This document shows positions 54,881 to 64,000 of a stretch of 64,000 nucleotides of DNA, piece after piece. This DNA is from Timburyella sp030842085 (GTDB lineage: Bacteria > Bacillota > Clostridia > Oscillospirales > Acutalibacteraceae). The notes under the pieces are model-generated. The model saw nothing but the letters and a program-made list of their open reading frames with translations. It was not told where the DNA came from and searched no databases. The DNA lies in the NCBI GenBank assembly GCA_030842085.1, contig JAUUSE010000002.1, forward strand, positions 17,893-81,892. Reading direction: 5' to 3'. Position numbers and translations under genes: made by a program. Each line of letters opens with the position of its first letter. Within the stretch, counting starts at the first letter, position 1.

Positions 54881-55005
54881 CTATATGTAAATTTAATAAT
54901 GGCATAAAATTTACGCATAAATTCCGGCTTTATGCGCTGTAAACAAAAAAGCTTGTCTGCATCTAAGTACAATATGTCCAATTTCCCGTTTTTTCTGTGC
55001 CAGCC

Positions 55006-55033
55006 TTGCTTCAATATGCCATTGTGTTATAAT
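55006..55033 (+). promoter_or_regulatory. Promoter of the DUF1275 gene
   Basis: TTGCTT (55006-55011), 16 bases, TATAAT (55028-55033); the same hexamers as the promoter at 51271. Confidence 0.65.
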
Positions 55034-55066
55034 TTTATTGTAAATAATGTGCAAGGAGCACAAAAA

Positions 55067-55747
55067 ATGATAAAAAAAGAAAATATTAAATCCTATATAC
55101 ACTACAGCATGAGTGTCTCCGGCGGATTTTTCGGCGTTTATGCCATTTTAAATCATCTGGACATTTTCGCTTCATCGCAAACATCTAATTTTATACATAT
55201 TTTTGCAAGCCTCTTTGGCCGCAATTGGTATGAAATGCTTTTTAGGCTCGGCGCCGCTTTATTATATATATTTGCTATTATCCTGTCCTCGCTGCTTGTT
55301 AAACGCACAAGGCTTAATATGCGCCTTATAAGTATAGGCGTTAATGCAGCGGCAGCATTGATATGCACCTTTACTCCCCCAACTGTGAACAACATTGTCG
55401 CGCTTTATCCGATATTTTTCTGCATGGCAATGCAGTGGTGCATTTACAACGGCGCAGAGGGGTACGCTTGCTCATCTATATTCTCTACCAATAATATTAA
55501 GCAGACGGCCTCATCATTGACAGAATATTTCTGCGATAAAGATAAAAAGCATCTGCACAAGGCAAGATTTTTCGGCATGACTCTTATTTTTTACCACGTC
55601 GGCGTTATTATCGGCTATATAAGCTGCCGCTTGCTCGCTTCCAGGGGCTGCTGGATATGCATATTTCCTCTTATCGTCTCTGCTATGCTTGTATTGTATG
55701 ATATGAAAATTGAAAAAACATCTATATCAGAAATCGCTGTTCCATAA
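55067..55747 (+). CDS. YoaK/DUF1275 family membrane protein
   Basis: 226 aa, about six hydrophobic segments. GGFFGVYAILNHLDIFASSQ and MAMQWCIYNGAEGYACSSIF with TNNIKQTASSL are the DUF1275 signature regions. ATG 55067 has AAGGAG upstream. Function of the family is not established. Confidence 0.82.
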   Translation: MIKKENIKSYIHYSMSVSGGFFGVYAILNHLDIFASSQTSNFIHIFASLFGRNWYEMLFRLGAALLYIFAIILSSLLVKRTRLNMRLISIGVNAAAALICTFTPPTVNNIVALYPIFFCMAMQWCIYNGAEGYACSSIFSTNNIKQTASSLTEYFCDKDKKHLHKARFFGMTLIFYHVGVIIGYISCRLLASRGCWICIFPLIVSAMLVLYDMKIEKTSISEIAVP

Positions 55748-56216
55748 TCAGAGTATACTTACGCCCATATATTCAACTTATGCTTTTTATTGCAGCATTT
55801 TTCACGTTGGATGATATAGTTAAAACTAATTTTTACAAAAATTAAAAGAACCGCAGTTTATATTTATTTCACTTTAAAATTAAAAAAGTTTGTCATTATC
55901 GGACTTGAACGAAAACCATTCCGTGTGTCTCTATACAATTTTTTCTCACTGTAAAACAATCTGCTTCTTTATCCTAACAGGGAAAATATGCATGTTATCT
56001 ATATAGCTTGCGGCATTTTTATTTTAAAGAAAAAATCGGAATAACAGTGAAATTCTTTTAAAAGCAGCACTAATAATGCACGGTATTAAAAATATTATAT
56101 TGCCGTTTTTTAGTCCGAAAATTATCATTTATATACAATTAATCCCCGCTATATAAATACCGGGGATTTTTTCACAATTAGCATATTTCAGAGTCTTTTC
56201 TTTTTTAAATAATATA
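55748..56216. other. Gene-free spacer with one terminator
   Basis: AATCCCCG (56141-56148) pairs with CGGGGATT (56161-56168) and TTTTTC follows on the plus strand. Otherwise A+T-rich and empty. Confidence 0.55.
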
Positions 56217-56942
56217 TTATGTTGATTTAACTGTACCTATTCCGTATTTTACTGTTATTCGGCTCAGCCGCCGGCCGACCGGCCCCGCAAGCAAAAGCAG
56301 GAAAATTACATTTGTAACCGCATACGTTATCATCATCGGCAGAGAGGCCGCAACATAAAGCATATACCTCAATATATTAAACCCGCCCTGCTCCTGCCAC
56401 ATCACGGTATATATGTCCATTATTAATGAAAAGGCGATGCCGGAAAGGAGTCCGTATATGCAAAGCGGCAGCCGGCCTTTTTTTAAAAGCGGAGCAATTA
56501 TTCCCGCAATAAAGCCTATTATACCCCAGCTCAGCATCTGGAAGGGCGTCCACGGACCTTGACCGAAAAACATATTCGACACTACCGCCGATAACGCTCC
56601 TGTCATAAATCCCGCCTCTGCCCCAAAATACATGCCGGTAAATATCACTATCGCCGTAACCGGCTTTACGCTCGGAAGCGGTAAAAATACAATCCTGCCT
56701 GCAACCGCCAGCGCGGTCATTACCGCAACGAGCATTATTTCCTCCGCGCTGTGACTGCCGCGCTCAAACCTGACAAAAAACGGAATACAAGCCAATATTG
56801 CCGCTACTATTATAATGGCGGCATATTGCCCCCGCTTAAAAAGCAAAACGCACATTACAATAATAACAGCAGGTATTATCACAGCTATAAAAGCATATCT
56901 GATAAATTTTTTCACTGCTGCTGATTTAGACGTGCTCTGCAA
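56217..56942 (-). CDS. ECF transporter substrate-binding S component
   Basis: 241 aa, about six membrane helices. MTALAVAGRIVFLPLPSVKP (the R..F.P.P.VKP motif of several vitamin and cobalamin-type S components) and MSWGIIGFIAG. TTG start coupled to the ATPase gene by a 31-base overlap, with AGAGGTGAT upstream. It is dedicated to this transporter (group I). Substrate not readable; a cobalt/cobalamin or pyrimidine-type compound is possible. Confidence 0.82.
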   Translation of the reverse strand: MQSTSKSAAVKKFIRYAFIAVIIPAVIIVMCVLLFKRGQYAAIIIVAAILACIPFFVRFERGSHSAEEIMLVAVMTALAVAGRIVFLPLPSVKPVTAIVIFTGMYFGAEAGFMTGALSAVVSNMFFGQGPWTPFQMLSWGIIGFIAGIIAPLLKKGRLPLCIYGLLSGIAFSLIMDIYTVMWQEQGGFNILRYMLYVAASLPMMITYAVTNVIFLLLLAGPVGRRLSRITVKYGIGTVKST

Positions 56943-58639
56943 AGCTTTATCACCTCTTCCGCAGTGACCGCTCCGTCCAATATACCGCGCGATATCCGGC
57001 AGGCCGGCGTAGTATAGTAGTAATTCTCTGCAAAAAGCTCCCGCGGCGTACCGTTTGATGCGATGCCGCCGTTAAACAGCATGGCGCAAACATCAGCCGC
57101 GCCGCAGGCAAATTCGACATCGTGCGTGACGATTATAACGGTCTTTCCCTCATTTTTAAGCGACTTTAATATTTCTTTCAGTTCGTCCTTTGCAAAGGCA
57201 TCCATTCCCTTTGACGGCTCGTCCAGCAGCAAAAGCTGCGGATTTGACAGCAAAATCTTTGCTAAGGCGCATTTTTGCTGCTCTCCTCCGCTTAAATCAG
57301 CCGGATGCCGGTCCTTTAGGTGCGCTATATTCATAAGTCTATATATATAACTCTTTTTTTCTTCTATCTCTGCTTTCGTCAGGCCGAGCAGCCGGCAGTG
57401 GCTGTCTATGTCTTCCTCCACACTGTCGCCGGTAAAGACCGACATGACGTCCTGCGGAAGCATGGCGACAATGCCGCGGTAGAGCGAATTACCCTTATAA
57501 TCTTTTAAAGATTTGCCAAGTATTTTCACTTTGCCCTCATATGGTCTTACAAGGCCTGCTGCAATACTGAGCAGAGTTGTTTTTCCGCTGCCGTTGCCTC
57601 CAAGCAGACAGCATATTTCTCCCTGCTCGACTGTAAATGAAAGGTCTTTTAATACATCCCTGCCGTCTTTTTCATACCTGAATGACGCACCGGCTATTTC
57701 AAGCGCCGGCCGGCTATTGCTTCGCCGCTTTATACTTTTAGTATTAACCTGCACATCTGGCGCAGATGTCTTATTTGAGCCCTGTTCTTCATGCAGGCGG
57801 CAAAACGATGCTAAAAAATCTCTGCTCTCCCTCACCGTTATGGGACATTTATGCTGCTGAGTATTTTTATCCGCCAAAGCGTCAAAAATTCTAACAGGTT
57901 CGGGCAGCGCCGGCATAAATTTATCATATAATCCGCAGGATTTCAGCTTAGTCAAAATATCTTCCGGCGGCGCTGACACCTTTACGCTGCCTTTCTCCAT
58001 TAAAACAATTTTATCGGACATTTCAAAAGCGTCCTGCAGGCAATGCTCCGCCATTATTACCGTAAGGCCGGTTTCAGCGTTCAGCCTGCGCAGTGCTGAA
58101 TACAGCTCTGCCGCGCCTATCGGGTCAAGCTGTGCCGACGGCTCATCCAGCAGCAAAAGCCGCGGCCGCATTGCCAATACCGACGCCAAATTCAGCATCT
58201 GCTTTTGCCCGCCTGAAAGCTGCGCTGTTTTTTGATTAAACCAATCTTCCATGCCAAAATACGCCGCCGTCTCCGCTATCCTGCTGCGGATTATTTGCGC
58301 CGGCAGTCCCATATTTTCCAGCCCAAAAGCAAGCTCGTGCCAGACTGTGTCGGTTACTATCTGGCTCTCCGGCCGCTGCATGACAAAGCCTATTTCGACG
58401 CTTGACAAAGCATCTAATTCTGATATATTCCTGCCGCGGTAAATTATATCGCCCTTTAACTCGCCGTGCGGGGCAAGCTCTTTCTTTATAAGCCGCAGCA
58501 ATGTCGTCTTGCCGCAGCCGGACGGTCCGAATATCGTTATAAACTGCCCGCAGTTTACAGACATAGATATATTGTCAAGCGCCGGTATATCGCTTTCTGG
58601 ATATGTAAAGCTTAAATTGCTGATGCGCAGTATCTCCAT
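56912..58639 (-). CDS. ECF transporter double ATPase
   Basis: 575 aa. Two complete ABC ATPase halves in one chain: first Walker A GPSGCGKTT, signature LSGGQKQM, Walker B LLLLDEPSAQLDP; second Walker A GGNGSGKTT, signature LSGGEQQK, Walker B LLLLDEPSKGMD. Equivalent to a fused EcfA-EcfA'. ATG 58639 follows GGGAGG. Confidence 0.92.
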   Translation of the reverse strand: MEILRISNLSFTYPESDIPALDNISMSVNCGQFITIFGPSGCGKTTLLRLIKKELAPHGELKGDIIYRGRNISELDALSSVEIGFVMQRPESQIVTDTVWHELAFGLENMGLPAQIIRSRIAETAAYFGMEDWFNQKTAQLSGGQKQMLNLASVLAMRPRLLLLDEPSAQLDPIGAAELYSALRRLNAETGLTVIMAEHCLQDAFEMSDKIVLMEKGSVKVSAPPEDILTKLKSCGLYDKFMPALPEPVRIFDALADKNTQQHKCPITVRESRDFLASFCRLHEEQGSNKTSAPDVQVNTKSIKRRSNSRPALEIAGASFRYEKDGRDVLKDLSFTVEQGEICCLLGGNGSGKTTLLSIAAGLVRPYEGKVKILGKSLKDYKGNSLYRGIVAMLPQDVMSVFTGDSVEEDIDSHCRLLGLTKAEIEEKKSYIYRLMNIAHLKDRHPADLSGGEQQKCALAKILLSNPQLLLLDEPSKGMDAFAKDELKEILKSLKNEGKTVIIVTHDVEFACGAADVCAMLFNGGIASNGTPRELFAENYYYTTPACRISRGILDGAVTAEEVIKLCRARLNQQQ

Positions 58640-59490
58640 TTCAGCCTCCCTGCTGCCGATAGTAGCGTCGGCAGAAACAGCAGCACCCCATAGCATATAT
58701 AAACCGTTAAGCTAAACGGGCCTACATTTATAGCATCTGCCGCCGGATAATATGAAAATGCCGCTGTACCCGCCGCAAGTCCGGCAATAACAACGGCTGA
58801 AAGAAATGCCGTAACGGCAAAGAATACTGTGTCTGAACCTTTAAATCTAAACAGGCTATAGCTGCTCCGCTTTGCTGCGCCATAGCCCCGCGCACGCATG
58901 GAGCCGGCCGTCTCTACCGCCTCCTCAAGCGAGCGGGAAATATTAGCAGAAAACACGCGGGATGCTGTCTTAATACGGGAAATAAGCCCGCTGCCGCCTG
59001 ATATGCCCATGCATTTCTGCATAGACGACGATGTCTTAAGCTGTCTTGTAAACATCGGAACCAGTCGCATTATAACAGTTATAACCAACGCCGTTTTCGG
59101 CAGCGTGTTGGCAAACAAATACATAAATTTATCATTCGTGAGTATGTAACCCATACATCTAAACCACAGCAGCACCGATATAAGTACGCCGGCAATGGCA
59201 AATCCGTAAAGCAGCGCCTCGACCGTAACGGCGCGAAGTCCTATATAAAACATGACCGTTTGGCCGCGGTGTACTACAAGCGGATTTATCAGCGAGGTCA
59301 GTAAAAAAACGATTATATAAAATTTTATGCCTTTAAAAGCTCGCCGCCCGCCAAATACCGCACAGCCGCAGACTGCCCCTATAAACGACAATATTATGAA
59401 TACCGGGTGCATTACAAACATCGATATTCCTATTATAATCAAAAAGTAAATGGCGACAGGTATTGGATGAATAAGTGTAAAATCTTTCAT
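58612..59490 (-). CDS. ecfT: ECF transporter T component
   Basis: 292 aa. Membrane coupling protein with HPIPVAIYFLIIIG at the start and the two ARG-type coupling helices: ANISRSLEEAVETAGSMRAR followed by GYG. ATG 59490 gives the expected N-terminus. The stop overlaps the ATPase gene by 28 bases. First gene of the T-A-S operon. Confidence 0.9.
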   Translation of the reverse strand: MKDFTLIHPIPVAIYFLIIIGISMFVMHPVFIILSFIGAVCGCAVFGGRRAFKGIKFYIIVFLLTSLINPLVVHRGQTVMFYIGLRAVTVEALLYGFAIAGVLISVLLWFRCMGYILTNDKFMYLFANTLPKTALVITVIMRLVPMFTRQLKTSSSMQKCMGISGGSGLISRIKTASRVFSANISRSLEEAVETAGSMRARGYGAAKRSSYSLFRFKGSDTVFFAVTAFLSAVVIAGLAAGTAAFSYYPAADAINVGPFSLTVYICYGVLLFLPTLLSAAGRLKWRYCASAI

Positions 59491-60045
59491 AGCAGTTCTC
59501 TTTAATTTAGATAATTTGTGTTTAGCATTAGCTAATTTCAGGCATAAGCCGCCGCACAATCAGCAGGCAGCGCGACGAATATATCACCGCTTTTATGCCG
59601 CGGCTCTATAACAGTCAACGCCGCTGTCCCGCATAATTTATGCAAATGACGTCAGCCGTTTTTGCATATCTCTTCATTTTTAGCGAGGAAAAATGCCGTT
59701 TTTACGCACAATGCCACCGCATTATTTTAAGCAAAGCAAATTTCAGTTTAATATTGTACTCCGGTCGTCTGTATAAAAGTGATAGCGCCAATAGCGCGCA
59801 TCCATTATTAAATCAGCCCGCAATAATCCGCCGTACGGCTATTGCAGCCGCTTTCTAGAACTGTTCAAACATGCCATTGCACAGAAGCGCGTCATGGCCG
59901 CCCTCAGCATAAAATCACTATGCTTTTGCAGCAGTCAATTGTTCAAAGCAGACTCCATTTTGTCAGCGGCCAATTTTGCCCCATTATTTTCCCGCATTGC
60001 CGGCTAAAAAAACGATAGGTCTGCTCTGCGCTAATCAATGAGAAC
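59491..60045. other. Gene-free spacer above the ECF operon
   Basis: No gene and no recognisable riboswitch (no cobalamin box or thiamine box on the minus strand). The ECF promoter should be here, but I cannot place it with confidence. Confidence 0.45.
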
Positions 60046-61803
60046 TTACATACTGTCTACTGCTTCAATTCCAAGTAAATCGAGATAAAGCATAAGCACT
60101 TTTCTCACAGTTATTATAAGTGCCGTCCAGTTCTGTCTTTTGGCCGCATTCGGCTCATCTATTATTCTGTTGTCGTGATAAAAGCGCGAGAACAGCGCCG
60201 CCGTTTGATATAAATTCTCACATATTACATTAGGTGCGCGGTCGGCCGCAGCCTTTACCACCGTTTCAGAGCTAAGCGCTATTTTCAAATACAGCTCGCG
60301 CTCAATATCGGAATATATCTCCGACGGCTTTATGTCACTCTCATATGGGACGTTAAGCCTTTTAAGTATGGAATTTATGCGTGTTACTGTATATAAAATA
60401 TACGGACCCGTTTTGCCCTCAAACGACAAAAACTTAGACATATCAAATATATAATCCTTAGACTTCTGATTTATCAAATCGCCGAATTTAATGGCGGCTA
60501 TGCCGATTTTTTCCGCTTTATCAGCCCTTTGCTCATCATTTGCCTCATCATCCGTGCGGTCGGATTCATTTAACTTCTCAAGCGCCGCTGCCGAAGCCAT
60601 ATTAAGCAGCTCTTCCAGGCGCATCGTGCCGCCGTCGCGCGTTTTAAATGGCTTGCCGTCAGGGCCGTTGACGGTGCCGAAGCCCAAAAACTCAAGCGAT
60701 GTATCATCCGGGATAAGCTGCGCAAGCCGCGCGCACCTGAACACCTGCTCAAAATGCAGCGACTGACGGCTGTCGGTTATATATATAAGCTTATCAGGCG
60801 AAAAATCGCGCTGGCGCTGTATTATTGTAGCAAGATCGGTGGTGGCGTATATATTTGAGCCGTCTGACTTTTTCACTATAACCGGCGGAATTTCGGCAGT
60901 GTCGTCATCCTTTACCACATCGACAACCAACGCGCCGTCGCTCTCCCTTACCAGACCTTTCTCATGCAGCGTATCCATAAGCTTATCTACGTATTTTTCA
61001 GCGTCGCTTTCGCCGTACCAGCAGTCAAAGCTCACGTTCAGTCTGTCGTAAATTTGCTTTAAATCCGGTACAGACACCGCCATTATCTTTTTCCAAACCG
61101 CCATATAGCCAGCTTGCCCTTTCTGCAAATCCGCCGTCGCTTTCAGCGCCTCGCGCTTAAAGCCGTCGTCCTCCTTGCTCTTTTTGCTGGCAAATGGATA
61201 TATCTCGCTTAAATCCTCAAGCGTTATGTCGGGGAAAGTATCGGAGTTTTCATCAAAGTCCGGTGCAAAGCAGCGCCAATCGGGATGGCGGTGTTTAAGC
61301 TCGGATATTATAAGGCCTATCTGCAGCCCCCAGTCGCCCAGATGTATATCGCCTATGACTCTTGCGCCGCAAGCCTTGAGTATCCGCTTAATCGACTCGC
61401 CTATAACCGCAGAACGCAGATGTCCTATGTGAAGCGGCTTTGCAACGTTCGGTCCGCCATAGTCTATCACTATAGTTTCTCCGGCATTTACTGCAGGGAC
61501 TTCGCCGGCGGCGCCGCATGCAAATTTAAGCAGCTCGCTGTCAGACAAAGTGAGATTTATAAATCCGGGCCGCACGGCCTCCGCCTTTGAAAAAAGCGAT
61601 TTGTCCATGGCCGCTACAACCTCGTCGGCTATCATAAACGGCGCTTTTTTGTAGCGTTTTGCACCCTCAAACGCGCCGTTGCATTGAAATTGACAAAGGT
61701 CAAGCCTGTCGGACATAGTTACTCTTCCCATTGACCTGTCATATCCGCATTTTTCAAAAGCATCACCGACTATGCCGGCTAAAAATTCTGTTATAATCTC
61801 CAT
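60046..61803 (-). CDS. argS: Arginyl-tRNA synthetase
   Basis: 585 aa. Class I synthetase: VDYGGPNVAKPLHIGHLRSA (HIGH 125-128), N-terminal additional domain and C-terminal DALR helical domain ending near VLMLYLDLLGIEAVDSM. Length is normal. No T-box lies upstream. Confidence 0.96.
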   Translation of the reverse strand: MEIITEFLAGIVGDAFEKCGYDRSMGRVTMSDRLDLCQFQCNGAFEGAKRYKKAPFMIADEVVAAMDKSLFSKAEAVRPGFINLTLSDSELLKFACGAAGEVPAVNAGETIVIDYGGPNVAKPLHIGHLRSAVIGESIKRILKACGARVIGDIHLGDWGLQIGLIISELKHRHPDWRCFAPDFDENSDTFPDITLEDLSEIYPFASKKSKEDDGFKREALKATADLQKGQAGYMAVWKKIMAVSVPDLKQIYDRLNVSFDCWYGESDAEKYVDKLMDTLHEKGLVRESDGALVVDVVKDDDTAEIPPVIVKKSDGSNIYATTDLATIIQRQRDFSPDKLIYITDSRQSLHFEQVFRCARLAQLIPDDTSLEFLGFGTVNGPDGKPFKTRDGGTMRLEELLNMASAAALEKLNESDRTDDEANDEQRADKAEKIGIAAIKFGDLINQKSKDYIFDMSKFLSFEGKTGPYILYTVTRINSILKRLNVPYESDIKPSEIYSDIERELYLKIALSSETVVKAAADRAPNVICENLYQTAALFSRFYHDNRIIDEPNAAKRQNWTALIITVRKVLMLYLDLLGIEAVDSM

Positions 61804-62686
61804 TATTTTCCCTTTCTGAAAGCTGTGTTATTTTTATTTATTTAATATTTATACTTTACTATAAACGCCCGCAAAAATCAATGCTTTATGCGTCTGACGG
61901 CAAAGCGCAACGCTCTGCCGCATATAGATTTTACTCCTCTGCTTTTGCAGATTATGGCAGTCCACCGCTTCTAAAAAAGTCTAAAGCAAACTTTTGATAT
62001 AGAAATGAAGCATGGTTCAAACTTCCGGCTTAGGCTGTGCCGGGCGATGACGCATTCGGTGGGCAAGCTGTCGCTTAAAATCGGTGAAAGACTACTCTCC
62101 TGAAATGCCGGCTGATTATAACTCCAATTTTATAATTATAGTTTACGCACAGCGGCTGCTAAATCTGTTATTTTCTCTTGTCTTTCTACCTATGCCAAGC
62201 AACTATTTTCATATACTCATACCACAAAAATTATGCTTTCTCTCAGCCGCCGTATTTGCCTCCCTTTCCATTTGGGATATAATTAAAGCAATCCGGCGGC
62301 ACTGCCGGATTGCTTTAGATTTGTTATATTTTACTCTAATAGTCATCACTAATGCAGCCATTAAACAAATTTTTAATAACTGCATTGCTGTGCTCAATAT
62401 TCGACAGCATGGTAAGAAAGACCTCGGCCACCCTTTATTCTTCCCACAATTTCCGCAATAAGCTCTTAACACAGTGGTATGTCTCATTTATTTTTCGCTT
62501 AAAGATGCGGCGAAAATCTTTGCCATGAAATCAACATTATAATAATCTCAATAATATTAACGCAATAGAGAATAGGATTTCTAATTTTTAAGAAAGTTGA
62601 CTTTTCAAAACAAATTCTTCTCTTTTAAAATCTACGCCAGTTTATAAGGCCTTGCGTCATAATAAAGCAGAAGCTGCTTTAAAGCA
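61804..62686. other. Large gene-poor spacer
   Basis: Holds a perfect hairpin (AAAGCAATCCGGC 62285-62297 with GCCGGATTGCTTT 62304-62316) and a G+C-richer patch at about 62015-62115. A 125-codon plus-strand frame (62084-62461) spans the hairpin, has no ribosome binding site and is not called. The hairpin may be the terminator of the ABC permease gene or a repeat. Confidence 0.45.
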
Positions 62687-63973
62687 TCAATATGATTTGC
62701 TTTTTTTAAGCATCTTCGCAAGCTCTTTAAACGATGGCCGCTGTCCGTACATAAGCGTACCCAGGCGGTATATTTTCGAGGCGAGCACACCTATACCGGC
62801 GGCAGAGAGCGCCGTAAGCGCTATTGAAATAATTATGCCGTATATCGGCACGTCGGTTACGCAAATTCTAACAAACATTACAAACGGTGTAAACACAGGT
62901 ATATATGAAAGAACAGTCACAACTAAGCTGTTCGGCGACGCCATTGCCGCGAATGCTCCGAAAAAGCCTATCAGCACAAGCACTATGACTGGAACCGCTA
63001 CGGTGTTTATCTCCTCAACGCGGTTGACAAGCGAGCCCAGCGCGCCGTAAAGAGCCGCAAAAATGAAGAAGCCCAGCACATAGAATATAACCGCATATAT
63101 GACTATATTCACCGGCATGTTGAATATCCTCGATATAAATTCATACTGCGACCAGAATCTGCTGTTTATATTGTAAAACACCAGTACCGCCGCAAGCCAT
63201 ATGCCTATCTGCGTAAGCCCCGCCGTGCCGGTGCCGAGTATTTTGCCGAATATCAGGTTGTTGGGTTTTGCCGAGGTAATGAGCAGCTCCATAGCGCGGG
63301 AGCTTTTTTCTGTAGCCACCGCCGTCGCCACCATCTGCCCATATAGAATTATGCTTATATAAAGCACCATTAGCAGCACATAGGTGTAAACATATGTGTC
63401 GCCAAAGCCGCTGCCGCCTGATTCTATCACTGTGAGCTGCGGCGCGGTCATAAGCGCAGATATCTGCTCTTGACTAAGCCCAGCTTCATTATAAAGGCTG
63501 AGCTGATATTTTGCTTTTACCGCAGCGTATATCTCATCAGAATAAATGCCCGTGGTTATGCCGTTGCTTTTGCTCATATAGGTATAGTCTGTTGCTGTAT
63601 TTATGAAAAATACTCCGTCATATTCGCCGTTTGCTATGCTGTCATTTATTTCCATATCATCAGTGCTGCCCTCCGACTGCAAAGTAACGTTGTACGCCGG
63701 CAGCATATTCTCTGCTTCTTCTTTTCCCGAAAAGAGGCCTATTTTGTCAACTATTAGTAAATTTTTTGTCCGCTCAACGGCCGCCGGAGTATTTTCGCTG
63801 CCGCTTGCGCCGGCGTTGTCGCCAAGTATGCCGCCAATGGAGTCTGACAGCAGCGGCGGCACTGTCAGAAAGAGTATAATCAGCGCCGTTATCACTATGG
63901 TGAATACTAAAAACACCTTATTTCTCATATAATTGCCGTATTCATATAAAAATACCGTTTTAAGCTGTTTCAT
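62687..63973 (-). CDS. ABC-2 type exporter permease, NatB-like
   Basis: 428 aa. One N-terminal helix (about 20-42), a large extracellular loop of about 150 residues, then five C-terminal helices. EKSSRAMELLITSAKPNNLI is the ABC-2/NatB coupling motif. Exports sodium, peptides or drugs in known members; substrate not readable. Its start overlaps the stop of an upstream ATPase gene as ATGA. Confidence 0.88.
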   Translation of the reverse strand: MKQLKTVFLYEYGNYMRNKVFLVFTIVITALIILFLTVPPLLSDSIGGILGDNAGASGSENTPAAVERTKNLLIVDKIGLFSGKEEAENMLPAYNVTLQSEGSTDDMEINDSIANGEYDGVFFINTATDYTYMSKSNGITTGIYSDEIYAAVKAKYQLSLYNEAGLSQEQISALMTAPQLTVIESGGSGFGDTYVYTYVLLMVLYISIILYGQMVATAVATEKSSRAMELLITSAKPNNLIFGKILGTGTAGLTQIGIWLAAVLVFYNINSRFWSQYEFISRIFNMPVNIVIYAVIFYVLGFFIFAALYGALGSLVNRVEEINTVAVPVIVLVLIGFFGAFAAMASPNSLVVTVLSYIPVFTPFVMFVRICVTDVPIYGIIISIALTALSAAGIGVLASKIYRLGTLMYGQRPSFKELAKMLKKSKSY

Positions 63974-64000
63974 TATTCTTCATCCGCCTTTTCCACAAAT
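63970..64000 (-). CDS. 3' end of the partner gene upstream of the permease (partial)
   Basis: Only the last codons are in the window (VEKADEE and stop). The ATGA overlap with the NatB-like gene and the usual NatA-NatB order suggest the ATPase of the exporter. Confidence 0.5.

Noticed and set aside
61804..62000. Possible T-box leader for argS
   Set aside because: No AGGGTGGNACCGCG-type T-box sequence or antiterminator pairing is present on the minus strand.
62015..62115. A G+C-richer patch upstream of argS whose minus strand begins GGAGAGTAG like a tetrahydrofolate riboswitch
   Set aside because: The conserved core of that riboswitch (GGGATG and CGAAGCGAGAGCG segments) is missing, and argS is not a folate gene.
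62084..62461. 125-codon plus-strand frame
   Set aside because: No ribosome binding site, it runs through a perfect 13-bp hairpin, and the peptide has no recognisable pattern.

Overview
The window reads as chromosome from a gut-type Clostridia (Bacillota; an Oscillospirales-like relative is my best inference). Pointers are strong purine-rich ribosome binding sites, frequent TTG/GTG starts, TTGACA/TATAAT promoters, U-tailed terminators, and housekeeping genes of Firmicutes type: purC-purF, ilvB-ilvN-ilvC, rny-ymdB, a group I ECF transporter, argS.

Positions 1 to about 24,130 are one accessory block, visibly richer in G+C than the rest and almost certainly part of a large mobile element. It starts with a sigma-like factor, a roughly 300-nt structured RNA and a DinG-type helicase. 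A plus-strand trio of serine-recombinase genes (3,982-8,032) follows; the middle protein lacks the catalytic domain. Convergent to it is a tightly coupled six-gene minus-strand operon (13,531 down to 8,033): a resolvase-like protein whose catalytic residues are gone, an intact serine recombinase with a new C-terminal extension, two proteins built from that same extension, and two ParB-like proteins. This operon is the best candidate in the window for an undescribed system. A divergent pair of related XRE repressors (13,669-14,537) looks like its switch, or that of the cargo. The cargo (14,778-24,129) is a run of overlapping small genes: three metallophosphoesterases with small partners, antitoxin-like proteins, many unknowns and an HD-domain hydrolase.

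From 24.5 to 36.9 kb lies an A+T-richer chromosomal region with six paralogous secreted, surface-anchored proteins. Each has a signal peptide, one or more beta-rich modules, a Ser/Thr linker, and a C-terminal sorting-like signal with QV(G/D)TGE instead of LPXTG. Four form two tandem copies of a two-gene operon. A GH13 alpha-glucanase, purC and purF sit among them, so a carbohydrate-binding surface role is plausible but unproven.

From 37 to 64 kb is mostly core chromosome: a polar amino acid ABC transporter whose binding protein has its two lobes in swapped order, the branched-chain amino acid operon, RNase Y and YmdB, a degenerate LytR-CpsA-Psr protein, a transglutaminase lipoprotein, an ECF transporter (S, fused double ATPase, T), arginyl-tRNA synthetase and an ABC-2 exporter. 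The most striking item here is a tRNA-Leu(UAA) gene interrupted by a 211-nt group I intron (50,429-50,726), followed by a scrambled zone of duplicated terminator blocks and tRNA-like fragments. Downstream, a secreted-protein gene is knocked out of frame by one base in an A-run directly after its start codon.
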